A program made the translations under genes and the position numbers. From assembly GCF_028858725.1 (NCBI RefSeq), contig NC_084768.1, positions 29,852,664-29,916,663 on the forward strand: 64,000 bases of DNA, read 5' to 3'. Below, one piece after another: positions 46,701 to 59,100 of this stretch (position 1 is the first letter of the stretch; each line of letters opens with the position of its first letter). The DNA comes from Colius striatus (lineage: Eukaryota; Chordata; Aves; Coliiformes; Coliidae). The notes beneath the pieces were generated by a model. That model was not told where the DNA came from and did no database searches. It was given only the letters and a program-made list of their open reading frames with translations.

Positions 46701-49700
46701 GAGATCCCACACTGAGAGGACAAACTGAGAAGGATGGCAGACATTTAACATCTCCAGTCTTCCTAACTCCAAATCTAGCACAGGTTCACACCTGGGGAAG
46801 AGGTTCAAATACCTCCTATGTCCTTCTGGCCACTCTGAGGCAGGGACCTACTCTAGGGAACCTGTCTTTACCCTCTCTCAAACCCTGTGCTCCTGTTTGT
46901 GGAGGCAGCATCACTAACCCTCTGCCCTGGAGCACCACCTCAACCTTTTTATTTAGAATTTAGGTGTTTGTAAAAGTACTGATTCCATAAGAAACTTAGC
47001 TCAGGCTCCTGTGGTTCACTGAGACAGTCACAAGTGGTGCAGAATAAATACAAGTGGGGGGAAAAGTGGGAGTAGATCCTCTAGCTCCCCTGGCCCTGGA
47101 TGCAGTGTAGAAAAGTGATGTTTAGAAAGGCTGTGGCTGGCAAGGGTAAAGCATGATATAGCACTAGTCATCTTACTGTGGGCTTGCTCCTTGAGGGAAA
47201 GGTGGAATGGGTAGTGAGAGAGTACTACAGCTAATGGGAGCCACCTTCATGAGCTGTTCATGAACACATCAGCACCACAAAGTGCAGCTCTTGCCATAGA
47301 AATGGGAAGCTACTCGACCTCCCACGGGAGCAGCTTCCCCAGTGGGAGCCTGCAGGGAGAGAGGATCCCCCTGGGGCCACAGTCATTGTGACAGCATGTG
47401 TGAGGAGGAAACCCACCAGGCTCTTACACTGGCCATTCACCAACACAGATCCTGTGGGAGATTTTTAGGGTGTGAACAGGAAGAAAATAGGGAGATGCAG
47501 CCACATCAGGGTGGACTCACCCATTTAAAAACATGGCATGGTCAATATTTTGACCATTTCTGTTCAAGTTTCTACCCAAACCACAGAGGTGTGATGAGCC
47601 TGCTACAGAAAAAAAATAAGGTACTGAAGAAAATCCCTCTTCCTGCCACTCTTTCCACAGCAGAGAAGCATCCCAGGCAGGTGCCATAACCAAGAAGCAT
47701 TCATCCACCAGCAAAGCAGCACACTCTCACACTAAGGCTTTGGGGAAACCTCAGCAGTTTTTGAAAGCTCTTCAGAACAGACACAGCTATCAGAGTTCTT
47801 CTCCAGCTACAGCACTTAATAGGCCCTAAAAAAAGACACATCTCCCTCAGGAGACCTTTCTCCAACCAGCTGGAGAATTCAAAACCTCGAAGCAGCCTGA
47901 CAGAGCTGCGCTTCCCCGGCCCAGGGGCCCAGTCCCAGGAGGGCTCCTGGGGCGATGCACAGGCAGGCAGCACAGCCCTGCTCAGCACACTCACTGTGAA
48001 CAAGCTCTCAAGGGAGCCCCAGCTGGGGCAACTTCAACCTGAAGATCAAAGGTATTAAGTGATGCTCACTTTGGCCTCGCCTGGATCCAGAATGTGCCTT
48101 TAAACAAAGCAAGCTGCTCTCTGAAATGGGGCTAAGGCACAGGATATGCTCACACCACTAACACCTGGAAGAAAAAGTGCTGAGCAGTGCATTTCCCAGG
48201 ATCAGGCATCAAAGCTCACAGCCCTTCATGCAACAATCTCCAGCCCTAAGCCCAGCTTTGCTGTTCACTGTGCTGCCCACTGGGTGAGATCCCAGCAGCT
48301 CCAGAGCCTGTGCTGGGCATGGCTGGAGGATCCCAGCTGGGCACTGGCAGATGTAAACACCTCTGTAAACACCCAACTACCTGCTGCTGTGTAGCAACAG
48401 ACACACACAGAGCTGCACTGTCCCCGTGGGGTAAACAGGAAAGGTGGTGGCCAAGTGCCCAGCCAGGCTACATGCTGCTCTGAATAGCTGAATAGGGTGG
48501 CAAGCTGTGACTGGGGCCATGCAGAGGGAAGATCTGGGGAGAGCTGTCTTGCAGAAAGGCCTGAGCACTTCTGAAATAGCTGTGCCAGTTTCTGACTGGG
48601 AAAGGAAAGGCAGGAGGAAGACAGATGAGTCTGGCCCAGACACACCAGGGCACCTCCCCAGTGTGTTGACCGTGCCAGCAGCTCTGCTGTGGGGCAGGAG
48701 GGTTTGTGGGGACAAGCAGCTCCCCCCACCCTGTGAATAAGGATGGGCTGCATCCACAGCTCTCTGCTGTCTGTGAGAAGGGCAGATAGGGAAGAGTGAG
48801 CAGTACTTCCCTAAGCTCCTCTCCTGGAGCAGCCACGTGGCTCCTTCCCACAGAATTCCCCTGTGTCCATGGCTGCCCCAGAGCCACGTCCCATAGGAAT
48901 GAGCAGCACTACTGCAGAAAAGCCTGTGCCCCACTGACTGCTACACAGTGGGTCTGGCTAACACAGGACTGTGGTAGGCAAAAGCTGGTTTGCAGAGATT
49001 TGCAGAAGAGATGTTAAAATTGGCAGGTATGGAGCAGGAAAGAGCCTCTGAGCATGGCAGGGTTGATGGCACCTGGCTTAGCAGGTCATCCAGCCCAGCA
49101 CATAGCACACCCAGCTCAGGAAACAAAGGAAAGCCTGCAAAAAGCCTAAGCCAGGCTAACACAGAGACTTGAGCCATTAAAGAGATGATGGTGGGAAGAC
49201 AGAAAACAAGGCAAGAGCCTAAAGATGGGCAAAGGGACAAAGGACTGTGAGTAAATCCTGATGACTCAGGGACAGACAGACAGACAGATCATCATCACAG
49301 TCAGCTCCTAATCCATCAGGGCACATTCAAATCCAGCAAAGCAGGGGGGAAATTCCTCATAGGTGCAACTTGGTGCTTTGTGAGCATGTGGGTGTTAACA
49401 AGCACTAATGAGTTTTACTTGCTCCTTGCAAGCCCTGCAGCTCTGCTGTGAAACCCCCACGTGAGATAGATGAGACCCAGCAAACCCCAGGCCAGCTGTG
49501 ATCCCCCAGGGTCCAGCCACTGTGGTTTGCCCTGGATCCTTGCTGCCCCTCAGGTCGGAAAATCCCCACGAGTGTTGCTGCTGCTGCTTCAGTTACTGAG
49601 CAGTGATGTTTTTGAGCTGTTTATCAGTTCCTTATAGAGATGCAGGTCAGAGCTCGTTACTGTGGCGTCTTCCTGGAGGAGCTCTGCTTCCTGCACCACG

Positions 49701-52700
49701 TGCCAGGGAGGCTGTGGCTGCATCGCCTGAGGCACTATCCTCATGGCTCCTGGAGACAACAGGGAATCTTGCCCCCCTTGTCTCAGACAAAAAGAGAAGT
49801 GTGAGAGCTTCACCTTCTCCGGGATCCTCCCAGGCCTGACAGTTGCAGTGCTCCAAGGCAGCTGCTGAAGGTGCATCAGCCTTGAATCCATAATAAAGCA
49901 ACTACAACTGAGCTGCAGGTAAAGAAGCAGGACCAGCTGCAAGGAGCTCTGATAATAATAGCATCTCTGCTCCCATGATGGGGAAGGATGGGTGAGTTTG
50001 GTGATGCTGCAGTGCCTGCTGAAGCTGAGCAGGCCCCTGGCCACAGCCCCGTGTCTGTGCTAACCACTGGCTCAGTCTGTGCGTGCTGAGAACCAGCAAT
50101 CACTGAGCACATTAGGGCAGGGCTGGTGGATCTGGAGCAGCAGCTCCCATCAGACACTGCTGACTGCAGTGACCTCTGTCTGGGAAACGAGAGGGGCAAA
50201 GGAAGACAGCAGCCCCAAGGGAGGAGGGATGCAGCCAACTGAGAAGCCCCTGCCTTGAACAAGGGTGGGAAATGCTCTCTGCTCTGCGAGGGCTCTGAGC
50301 ATCAGCCCACAGCTTCATGCCCTCTCCAGTGCTGCATGATGACACTGAGACCTCCACACATCAACCCAAGCTCCCACCAGCTCCAGAGCAGACGTCGTAT
50401 AAATATGCCACGACGGAGAGGAGTGAAGGAAGCCAGCTCTGCAGGAGATGGGGCCATTCCTGCTTTATGCTCCCTGCCCAAGTTTCAGGGCTGGGGCCAA
50501 GTGAGGGGCTGAGGAAGGTTTGCACAACCAGCACAGAGCATCACTGCTGTGTCAGGGCAGCCACGCAGTGGGAACATCTCCTCACCATCTATTTGTTTCT
50601 CAGAATAAAACAAGGCAGTGAGAGAGAGCAGGGCCTCAGCTGGAGCTGCCTAGGGATGAGCTCTGGCCACAACGCTCCTGCCCCACTCCCAGCCACATCC
50701 TCTGCACCCTCCTTCCTACCTCAGCCACAAACAGCAGCCTGAGGTCCCCAAAGATCAACACAACCCCAACTCCAATCCACAGGCTTTACCACCATTTCTA
50801 AAATCCCTCTTGGGGTGAGGTGTAGGAGAGTCATGTAAGGTAAGGCAGCCAGCAGCAAGCTGGCTGTCAGGGCTCGAGGGAGAGGAGGGCAACGGGGTGC
50901 AGGCAGCAGTCTCCACTGGCACAGGCACACAGAGACCTAGGTGAGAGCTGAGCACAAAGACAAGAAAGGATCCACCCAGGATTTCTGAAGAAGTGCCCAT
51001 GGGAGCAGGACTCCCTGGTGCGGGTGTATCCTCCTACACAGGCTGTCCCTGTCTGCAGATAGCATCTCCCTTAAACCAGCTTCCTGCAGAATGCTCTGAT
51101 TCGTTGAAAAGGCACCCAAACCCTTCTAAAAAGCTACTTTTGCGAAGTCACTGGATTCAATTTCCAATTAAGTGTAACATTTCAAGTCACAAACAACCTA
51201 CTAAAATGCAAAATTAATACTATGTGTAAAAAGCAGCAGCACAAGCTGTAAGCTACATGTATTTAAGCAATTACTTTGTATCCTACTGCTTAGCAAAGTA
51301 CCCCATTAAGTGTAGAAATTATCTTTTGTTGCCAGTTATTACATTTTTATGGTTACCAACCAACAGTAATTAAACAACCTCTTCAAGGAAACAGAGCTTG
51401 AGTAGAGATGCAAATAAAACCATAGAGTGGGATTTAAAACCAAGGCTCTTCATTTCATTTAAAAGGAGAACTGGAGCAGCTGCTGATTAGATACCAGCTG
51501 AGCCTGACCTCTTCTCCTTAACCCAGAGCTTGGAATTAGAATAAACATATAGAAGGGATTTCTAGAGCCCTTCAGGTAGGTGCCAGATGCACCCAACGAA
51601 GCGAGGGTCAGCGATGGAGATCTGGTACCAAGGGCAACAGCTCTGTAAACTCAGCTCTGGCTGGATACCTTGCTAGACCTCGCTGGAGGCAGGAGGCATT
51701 TGCTGCAGGCTCCAGCGCTCTCCCTGCCAGGGGTGATGCTGGGACTGTCCCCATCCCCATCCCAGCAGAGAGAGGCTGAATTGGCTCTGCTGTGAGGAGC
51801 CCAGGCGTGGAGTGCAGAGACAGATGAGACCTCACAGCCTGTTTGGGGACCACAGCAGAGCTCTTGCGTGGCAACAACTTAATTCACTGCACCCCACGTG
51901 GCCTCTGCCAGCTGAGCCACGCTCTGCTGTGCAGGCAGCAAAAATGGGGCTGGGCTGAAGTGGGGGTGCTGAGCACCCAGCAGTGCTCTGGGAAGCAGCC
52001 AGGCCAGACACACTGCAACATGCTGTGGTAAGGGACAGGAATAGAAACCAGGTCTCCTGACCAAGAAGCTCCTTCCAGCCTGATAGGCAGGTGGCCACGA
52101 GCTGAGCACGAGACGGGGCTCCGATTAGATATAGGGCAACGAGTGAGTGCAGCGCTGGGAAGGGACAGCCCAGCACCGAACCTGCCCAGGCAGGCAGGAG
52201 GATGCTTCCCTGGGGCATCTGCGGATGCCAGGCCTCAAGCTTGAACCCCTGGGGAGCAAGAAGGGGAGCCAGAGTGTGCCAGTGCTACTGCCATGTTTGG
52301 TGGCACTGCACTTGGCTTGGGGACAAGCAGCCCATGGTGGCAGAGCAGAGATGGGCAGCCCTGGAAAATGCCATAAACGCCAGGAACAGGGTTTTTCAGT
52401 ACTAGGAAAACCCACACACACAGCAGCACAGACATGCCCAGAGCTCAAGGGGGTGCCAGAGCCGGGCAGGGGGTAGCAGCAGCCCAGGGTGGCATGCTCA
52501 GCCCAGCCCTGCCATGTGAGCCCTTCCCCACCCAGCTGGGGCACAGAGAGAGGGAGGAAATGCTGCTTTCCCACGGGTTTGCACGAAGCCCCATCACTGA
52601 TCCCTCATTTAGAGGCAAGAGGGCTTATTCCAAATTCCCATGGCAGGGCATGGGAGGAGCAGGCTGCTTTGCTCAGCCACTGCTGTCACACCAGCCAGTT

Positions 52701-55666
52701 ATTTTCCACTAGTCACATGCAGCTACAAAGCACCTTGCTTGGCAAGAAGGTGCCCAGGAGGCTCCCACGTCTTTTGCTTTGTTCCTAGGTGGAAGGATTG
52801 AGCTGTGATGAAGAACCTTTTGCCCAGAAGCTGCTGGGGACACACACAGCACCCGAGGCCAGGGAAGCCTGCCCTTCTCTGGGGCTATGTAACCCCAATC
52901 ATACAGCAACAGCAGGGAGCTCTGGCATCAGCCAGCCTTGGTGCTGCTTACCTTGGGAGTCACAGCTGCAGCGGGGGAAGCACTCACGTCATTAGGAGAA
53001 AAATAATTAGCCAGTTGCCTTAATTGCAGCTCCATGTCAGCAGGGAGCCTGGGCTCCAGTGCAATATGGCATAAGCTGAGGGCAGTCTGGACATCAGGAA
53101 ATCTGCTCAGCCCTGAGCAGCCCCCAGGACCTTCCAGCTGTCTGGCTGCTTGGTTTCATAGGCCATGGGGCTTGGAGCAGCTGCAGTTTGAGTCTTGCAG
53201 GGTGAGCACATGCCCTGGTCCTGCTCTGAGCAGCCCTACAGGGCTCAGAACATGGCCCCAGACCCAAGTGGTGCTGAGCCTTAGGAGCTGTAAGCTGCTC
53301 CACAGAGCATGGTGAGGACAAGGCAGCCAGAGTCACAGCTCTGTGGAAGCCCCTGCAATGAAAACTGCATCTGCTCACCTAAAAGGTCTTGGTGGAAAGG
53401 AAGGAGAGTGGCCTCTGTGCTTTGGATCATCCCTGCTCCCCTTTGCATGGAGGGATGGGGCCAAGCAAGCTGAAGGAGGCCAAGTACTTCACCCCTGCCC
53501 AGTGGGTCAGGCCCTGGAAGGGCAGCATGGAACCAAAATCCACCCCTCACATGGGGGAGAGCACGTGCAGAAACAGCATCAAAACCCAACAGCATGACAA
53601 GACAGGACTGGGCAGGGGGTGTGAGTGGGGTTGGGTCCAAGGCAAATGGGCCACAGGGCTCTGCAAGCAGACACACTGCCTGCCTGTGTGTGCAGCCCCA
53701 GGCACTGCTGCCACAGTCTGTGCCAGCCCCTCTGCTTGCAAGGCAGCTCAGAAGAGTGGGAGCAGGAGGGCAGGCGAAGGAAAGCTGTGTCAGGGGCAGG
53801 GCAGAGAGCAGCTCACAGAGCTGGGACAAGCCTGGTTTTGGACAAGTTTGTCCAGAGACTGTGAACTTTGGGGCCAGTCTCCGGGTGAACCTTTCCCTTC
53901 CCCCATCAGCGTCCTGCTGGGATTCTCTGGGGTTTCTGGGAGTCCTCTGGGAATTCTCTTAGTTCTCTCTTTAAGGGGTTTTTTAGTGGTGGTATCTCTT
54001 GCATGCCATCTATTTTGACAAAGCATTTGCTCCTTTAACTGTGGCTGGGATCAGCTAGTGAATCCAAAAGCCACGAGGACAAGGCACAGACCAGCTGCAT
54101 AGGTGCCATTTCCTGAGGCTGTGAAAGGACTTTGAGATTGAGACACTAAACATCAAAGTTCCCAGGGAAAACCCAGTGCAACCTTAATTCTGTTACGTTC
54201 CAGCAGTTTCAGACTTTGCAGTGAGAGGGCTCCTACAAGCCAGCTGGGGCAGGGGGGCTCCCCGGGGGCTCCCCAGGGGCACCCTGCGTGCAGGAAATGC
54301 TGCAAGACACCAGCAGCTCTGAGCTTCTCCTCCTCACAGTAATGGAAATCCCAAGTTGTTCCTCTGCCAGCAGCCAGTCACCTCCCTGCACCCCGTCACA
54401 GCACGGCCACCCTCGCACACACGGGGAGCACAGAGTTACTTAAGGCTTTGCCCACATAAAGGGGGTTGGTTTGGGACTGTTTCTTTGTGCTCAGCCTCAA
54501 ACCCAGCCAAACCACATCCGGCACCCAAAACCTCAGCCTGAGCACTGCTCTTGCTGCTGGGGCTTAGCCCTGCAGGCACTTACATTAGGGTCTCACCAGC
54601 CCAATTAATAACCCTTTGATCTCCATCACTGCCATCTCTGTGCTGTGACCTGACAACGGTCCGGCCAAGGGTTTTTCTCAACAGAGAAGAGGAAACGCGT
54701 TCGCTTCCCGAGTCCCAGGCAAACCCCTAAATGCCAGCTCGGACTTTGTCACTGCCAGAGTTATGGGGGATGGCGACAGCCCCCAGCTCGGGGCGAGCTC
54801 CCGGCCACGCGGCAGGGCTCGGCGGTGGCCGGTGGCCCGGGCTGTCAGCACCACGCTGCACACCGCGCCTGCCCACGTGGGAACACGCTGCCCGCGGAGC
54901 CGAGCCGAAATACAGCCTGGGAGGGAGGCTGCCCGGGCCGAGGGCTCGCTCCCGCTCCGTCCCGGACGCCGGCATCGCCCTCTCTCCCGCAGCGGGACGG
55001 GACGGGCGCCCTGTGCCTGCGGGGAGGCGGCAGAGCCGGGGCTTTGTCCGGGATCTCCTCGGAGGGAAGCTCAGCGGCGGCTCGTAGGCGCCCCAGAGCT
55101 ACAGGGTGCGAGACGCGGGGCTCACCGAGCTGCATGCTGGTGGGCGAGCGGCTCCGGGCCCGCTGCTCGCCTCCTCGCCCGGCCCCTCGGGGCCGGGGGG
55201 GTGAAGCCGGTCCGGCTCCGCCGGCGGGGCGAGCGCTGCCGCCGGCTGCCTTGTATGGGCAAGGCCGGCGCGGGCGGCCGCGCTGCCGCCGGGGCTCGCC
55301 CGGGCCGCCAGCCCCGAGCATCCCCGGGCGACCTCACCGGCGCGCCCGCCCGGGCCACGGCGCCCGGGGCCACGGGCACTTCGCCCGAGCCGCGTGGCCG
55401 GGCCCGCAGCTCCGCTCCCCGCAGGTTTCCGTCCCCGGAGAGCGGGAACTCCCCAGACCCTCCTCCCGCAGCCCCACCAGCGGGCGGAGGAGCCCGGACC
55501 CCGGCGCTGCCCCGACGGCTGCCCCCGGCGCCGCGGGACCCCCCCCCCGGGGCCGCCCCGTCCCAGCCCCGGTACCCCTCGGGCGGCCGCCCCCGGTACC
55601 TGGCAGGGCGCAGAGCAGGCAGCAGGCAGCGGCCAGGCGGAGCGCGGCGCGCCGCGTCCCCTCCAT
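43731..55666 (-). CDS. mucin-like type I membrane glycoprotein, five coding exons, unidentified
   Basis: Exons in transcript order are 55666-55600, 46662-46240, 45203-44877, 44742-44576 and 43775-43731. All borders are GT/AG. The first three introns are phase 1 and the last phase 0, and the frame joins to 342 aa. Residues 1-23 are a signal peptide (MEGTRRAAL then a Leu/Ala/Cys core). Residues about 24-285 are Ser/Thr/Pro-rich with N-glycosylation sequons (ENAS, HNTT, VNSS, TNSS). A single membrane helix spans about 288-309 (VITVISVFIVMVGILGLVGF). The 33-residue tail begins RYRQHNSRMEFRRLQ and ends DDMMEDTPLSLYSY. This is the build of a cell-surface sialomucin. It does not match the tails of PARM1, podocalyxin, endomucin or CD164 as I know them. 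An extra exon inside the 9-kb first intron is possible. Confidence 0.8.
46663..55599 (-). other. intron 1 of the mucin-like gene
   Basis: About 8.9 kb between the signal-peptide exon and the first mucin exon. It is moderately GC-rich with many short open frames on both strands, none with paired splice sites and mucin-like composition. No mobile element is recognised. Confidence 0.45.
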
Positions 55667-55960
55667 GCTGGGCCGATCCGCGCTGGCTCCGCCGGCGGCA
55701 CCGGGGCGGGACGGCGGCCGGGGAGCGCGGGGCGGCGCGGGGCGGCGCGGGGCGGGGCGGGCGGCACGTGGTCCGGCCCGGAGGCGCGGGGCGGGGGCCG
55801 CTGCCGCCGGACCCCCGGCTCCCGGCTCCCTCCGCACTCCCGTCCGGGGCCGGTCCCCGCAGCCCCGCTCCGGCGCAGTACCCGCCGCTCACGGCCCGGT
55901 ACCCGGCACCTCCGCTCCCGGAACGGCCCCCGTTCGGTGCCCTCCTGGAGGACCAGACTT
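54740..55960 (-). promoter_or_regulatory. CpG-island promoter of the mucin-like gene
   Basis: A strong CpG island surrounds the first coding exon. Immediately upstream of the ATG (55725-55765) lie repeated GCGGGGCG motifs fit for Sp1/KLF binding. No TATA box is seen. Open frames of 280-445 codons on both strands here are composition artefacts. Confidence 0.65.
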
Positions 55961-56109
55961 CCCCTTGCAAGTCCCTTGTCGCAGTGCTTCCTCCCCGACT
56001 CCTCCAGTGGTACAGCTGGAGCGAGCCCGCCTGTCCTGCCTTGTCGGCTTCTCACAGAAGCAATGGGAAGGTTTGGGGCGCCTCTGATCTTGGAGGGTGA
56101 CTTTTGCCC

Positions 56110-59100
56110 ATGAGGTGCAAAGGACATGGAGCCTTGGAGGCATATGAGAGCCCCACGGCATGGCACAGTCCTTTGCTGACACTCTTATCGTGCTGCTTTG
56201 TCATAGCTAGGGCTATGGCTCCCCTTCTCCATCCCAATGCTCATGTCTGCAGCGCCACAGGACAGAGAGGGAACATGGAAACTGGTATTTTGTTGCCTTC
56301 TTCAAGATGAGACTCCTTAGTGGCTCCTACTCTCGGTTCAGAGATGAACAGGGTTGATCTGATGCAGAACTGATCACATCTTGTAGTGTCTCTTAAAAAA
56401 ACACCCCAAATAATTAATTCTCAGCCCCTCACTGATACGTGTTTCTGTCTGCTTGCTACTTACCACCACCAAAGCTAGATGTACCATTTCCTGGCATCCT
56501 GTTAAGCCAGAAGTAGCTGGGCTTGTACAAATTTCCCAGTTCTATGGGGAACTATTTTAAGCATATTTAGAACTCCTTAGTAAGTTCTAAGAGTCTTCTG
56601 CTCCCCATAGATGCCACAGGGCTGCGTGGCAGAGCGAAGCCTCCTCTACCCCAGACAGGCCTGGGCTCTGGATGTCACAGTGTGTACCACCCAACCTGGC
56701 ACTTCAAAGTGGTCAGGAGCCTGCCACTTTCACCAGAGAGGGACCAGAACACTTCTATCCCCCAGGCACCCATCCCTGGGGATGACATGAGCTGCAGAGG
56801 ACGCCGGTGCTGCTGGCTGTGACCACGGTTCACGAGTACCTCCAATGTCTGCAAGCTCCTGACTCACATTTCTCCTCTGGTCTCTCTCTGGAGATGCTGA
56901 AATGAAATCCATCTTAGCTGGCATAGAGACAGCGACTCTCTGTCGTCAAGGTTACCAGTTTCTCTGCTTTAATTAAAGGAATCAAAATGGCAGGGGATAT
57001 CTTCAACAGCTGGGGGACAAGGAGAGCCATGAGCTGGAATTCCCCGGAGGGGTTTGTGAGCAGCACAATAAACCTGGGCAGATGAGCCCCCCTGCAGGTC
57101 ACTGCTATTACTTTGACTGATCTCTGCACTCATTAGGATTATGATTAACACTCTGATGAGGTCCCTTTGGCTCCCCATTACATGGAAGAGGCAGCTGGGA
57201 GCAAGAAAAGTGACTGCATTGGTGTGACAGTGTCTTTGCAGTGACACTGCTGTTCCTTGGAGAAGGGAGCAAAACCAAGGGGTCTTCTGACATCCCACTG
57301 CTGTGTGGCCACTTCCTCACAGAGCAAGCAAAGCCACTGTCCTTACATACCAGGCAGCAGCCCCTGATGTCCATGTGGGTCATATAGAGGCTCAGAGAGC
57401 AGTCACCCTCAGTCCAGGAAGACTGAGAACAGCCTTGCAAACCCATGCAGTGCTACCCAGGCAGATCTGAGTAGCAACAAGAACTGAGAACTTAGAATGG
57501 CTTCTGAAAGAAAGTTTTGTGCTCAAAGAACATGGCATCAGCTTCTGCCAGCATCACACTCTCTTGCAGTGGCTTTATTTAGCTCCTGTCCTTTTATTTG
57601 TGGCTGGCAGCCAAAGCACAGAGCAGGCCAGAGATGATAATGTTGATTGTGTTAATTTAATAGGAAGAAGCAGATAATATAAAATGAGTGGAAAGTAGTG
57701 GCAGCAAAAGGGCTGAGGGGAAGTAAGGGTAGAGATAGGAGGGAGATGTTGGCCCTGGGAGAGATGCATAAGCTCAGTGGTTGGGCTGTGTCCCCCAGCC
57801 TGGGCTGCGAAGGGTTTGGAGCATCCTGTGAGTGAGCTGAGCAGCGGCTCAGCTTTGATCCCGCTGCGTTGTCGCTCGGCACCGCCCCTGAGCAATCTGA
57901 AGGATGATCACCTCTTTCACACAGCCCGGAGGTGAGTGGTCACAGCAGCAGGAGCCCTGGGCAGAGGGAAGGTAGCTGTGGCTGCTGGAACACGGGTGGC
58001 TCATCCTGGCTCTGGGGCTCTCTGCAATCATTCCATTTCAGTGCTTCAGCCTCTCTGCCCTTTGCTGCCAGGCACCGAGAGCACCACTGATGCACATCTC
58101 ACCTTGCCCTTGCAGAGAGCTTGGTGGATCCCAGCCTGGCCCGTGCCACTTCACAAACCTGCTTTTCAGGACAGCTGGGCACGATCAGAGTTACTCTCGG
58201 GGCAGACAGGTCAATAGATCCTCTCCAGACAGCTGCTCTATCACTCTCCAGAAGCACTTTGCTGTGTGATGGAGAGAGGGGCCGCTCTCAAAGGAAGAGA
58301 ACTCAGCACTTGAACAGATTTTTATTTGTAAGAGAGCTGATAGCCAATTAAGTGGAACAGAGGAGCCGACCCAAGGTGAGTCATCCCCCACTTCCACCAG
58401 GCTGGAACAGTAAAACATATTCTTATGAAAGGCAAATTAAATCTCACAAGTCAGAGACATGAAAAAAGAATTTATCAAAGAGCAGAAGATGCTACTGTGT
58501 GACTTGCAGGCAGACAGAGGGAGCGTTTGCTCAGGAGCCCAGGCTATTACATCTCCTCTGTTGCTCCTTCAATGCAAAGAGCGCTGCCATCCATCTATTT
58601 TTAATAACAGTGACGCAGGCAGTGAACTTGTCTTCAAGGATGGGAGCTTGTCTTCTACCTCCTGTGTATCTGTCCTGACTCATCTTCCTTTCCAAGCGGC
58701 CTTCACAGCTTTGTAACCCAGGTGAAGGAAAGAGGGAAAACAAAACTGAAACAACAAAGCAGATTAGGCAGCAAAGCATTGGAGATGGAGAACTGTTCCG
58801 AGAGAGGGGTTATAAACACTGTGACTTTGCTGTCTCAGGGAGACAGAGAAAATTACAGATTGGGACAATCAAAATGTATCTGAAGATAGACAAAATGTAT
58901 CTGAAGATAGACAGTGGGATCTCTCAGGCAGCTGAGCAGGGATCTGGAAGCAGCTGGATGCTTGTAGATCTTGAAACTCTGCAGAAAGATCAGGCTGGAG
59001 GAAGCAGGGGCAGAGCTGAGAGTGCCCAAGCCTGGGGTGGCTGCAGGGGGACAAGCTGAAGAGCCTTGCTGTGGCAGAGGTCTCTGATTTCAATACCACG

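Noticed and set aside
54763-56166. Frames of 280-445 codons on both strands at the mucin-like gene promoter
   Set aside because: CpG-island composition produces long open frames in several registers at once, low in complexity and Arg/Pro/Gly/Ala-rich. Only the 67-nt signal-peptide exon has a donor and matching phase.
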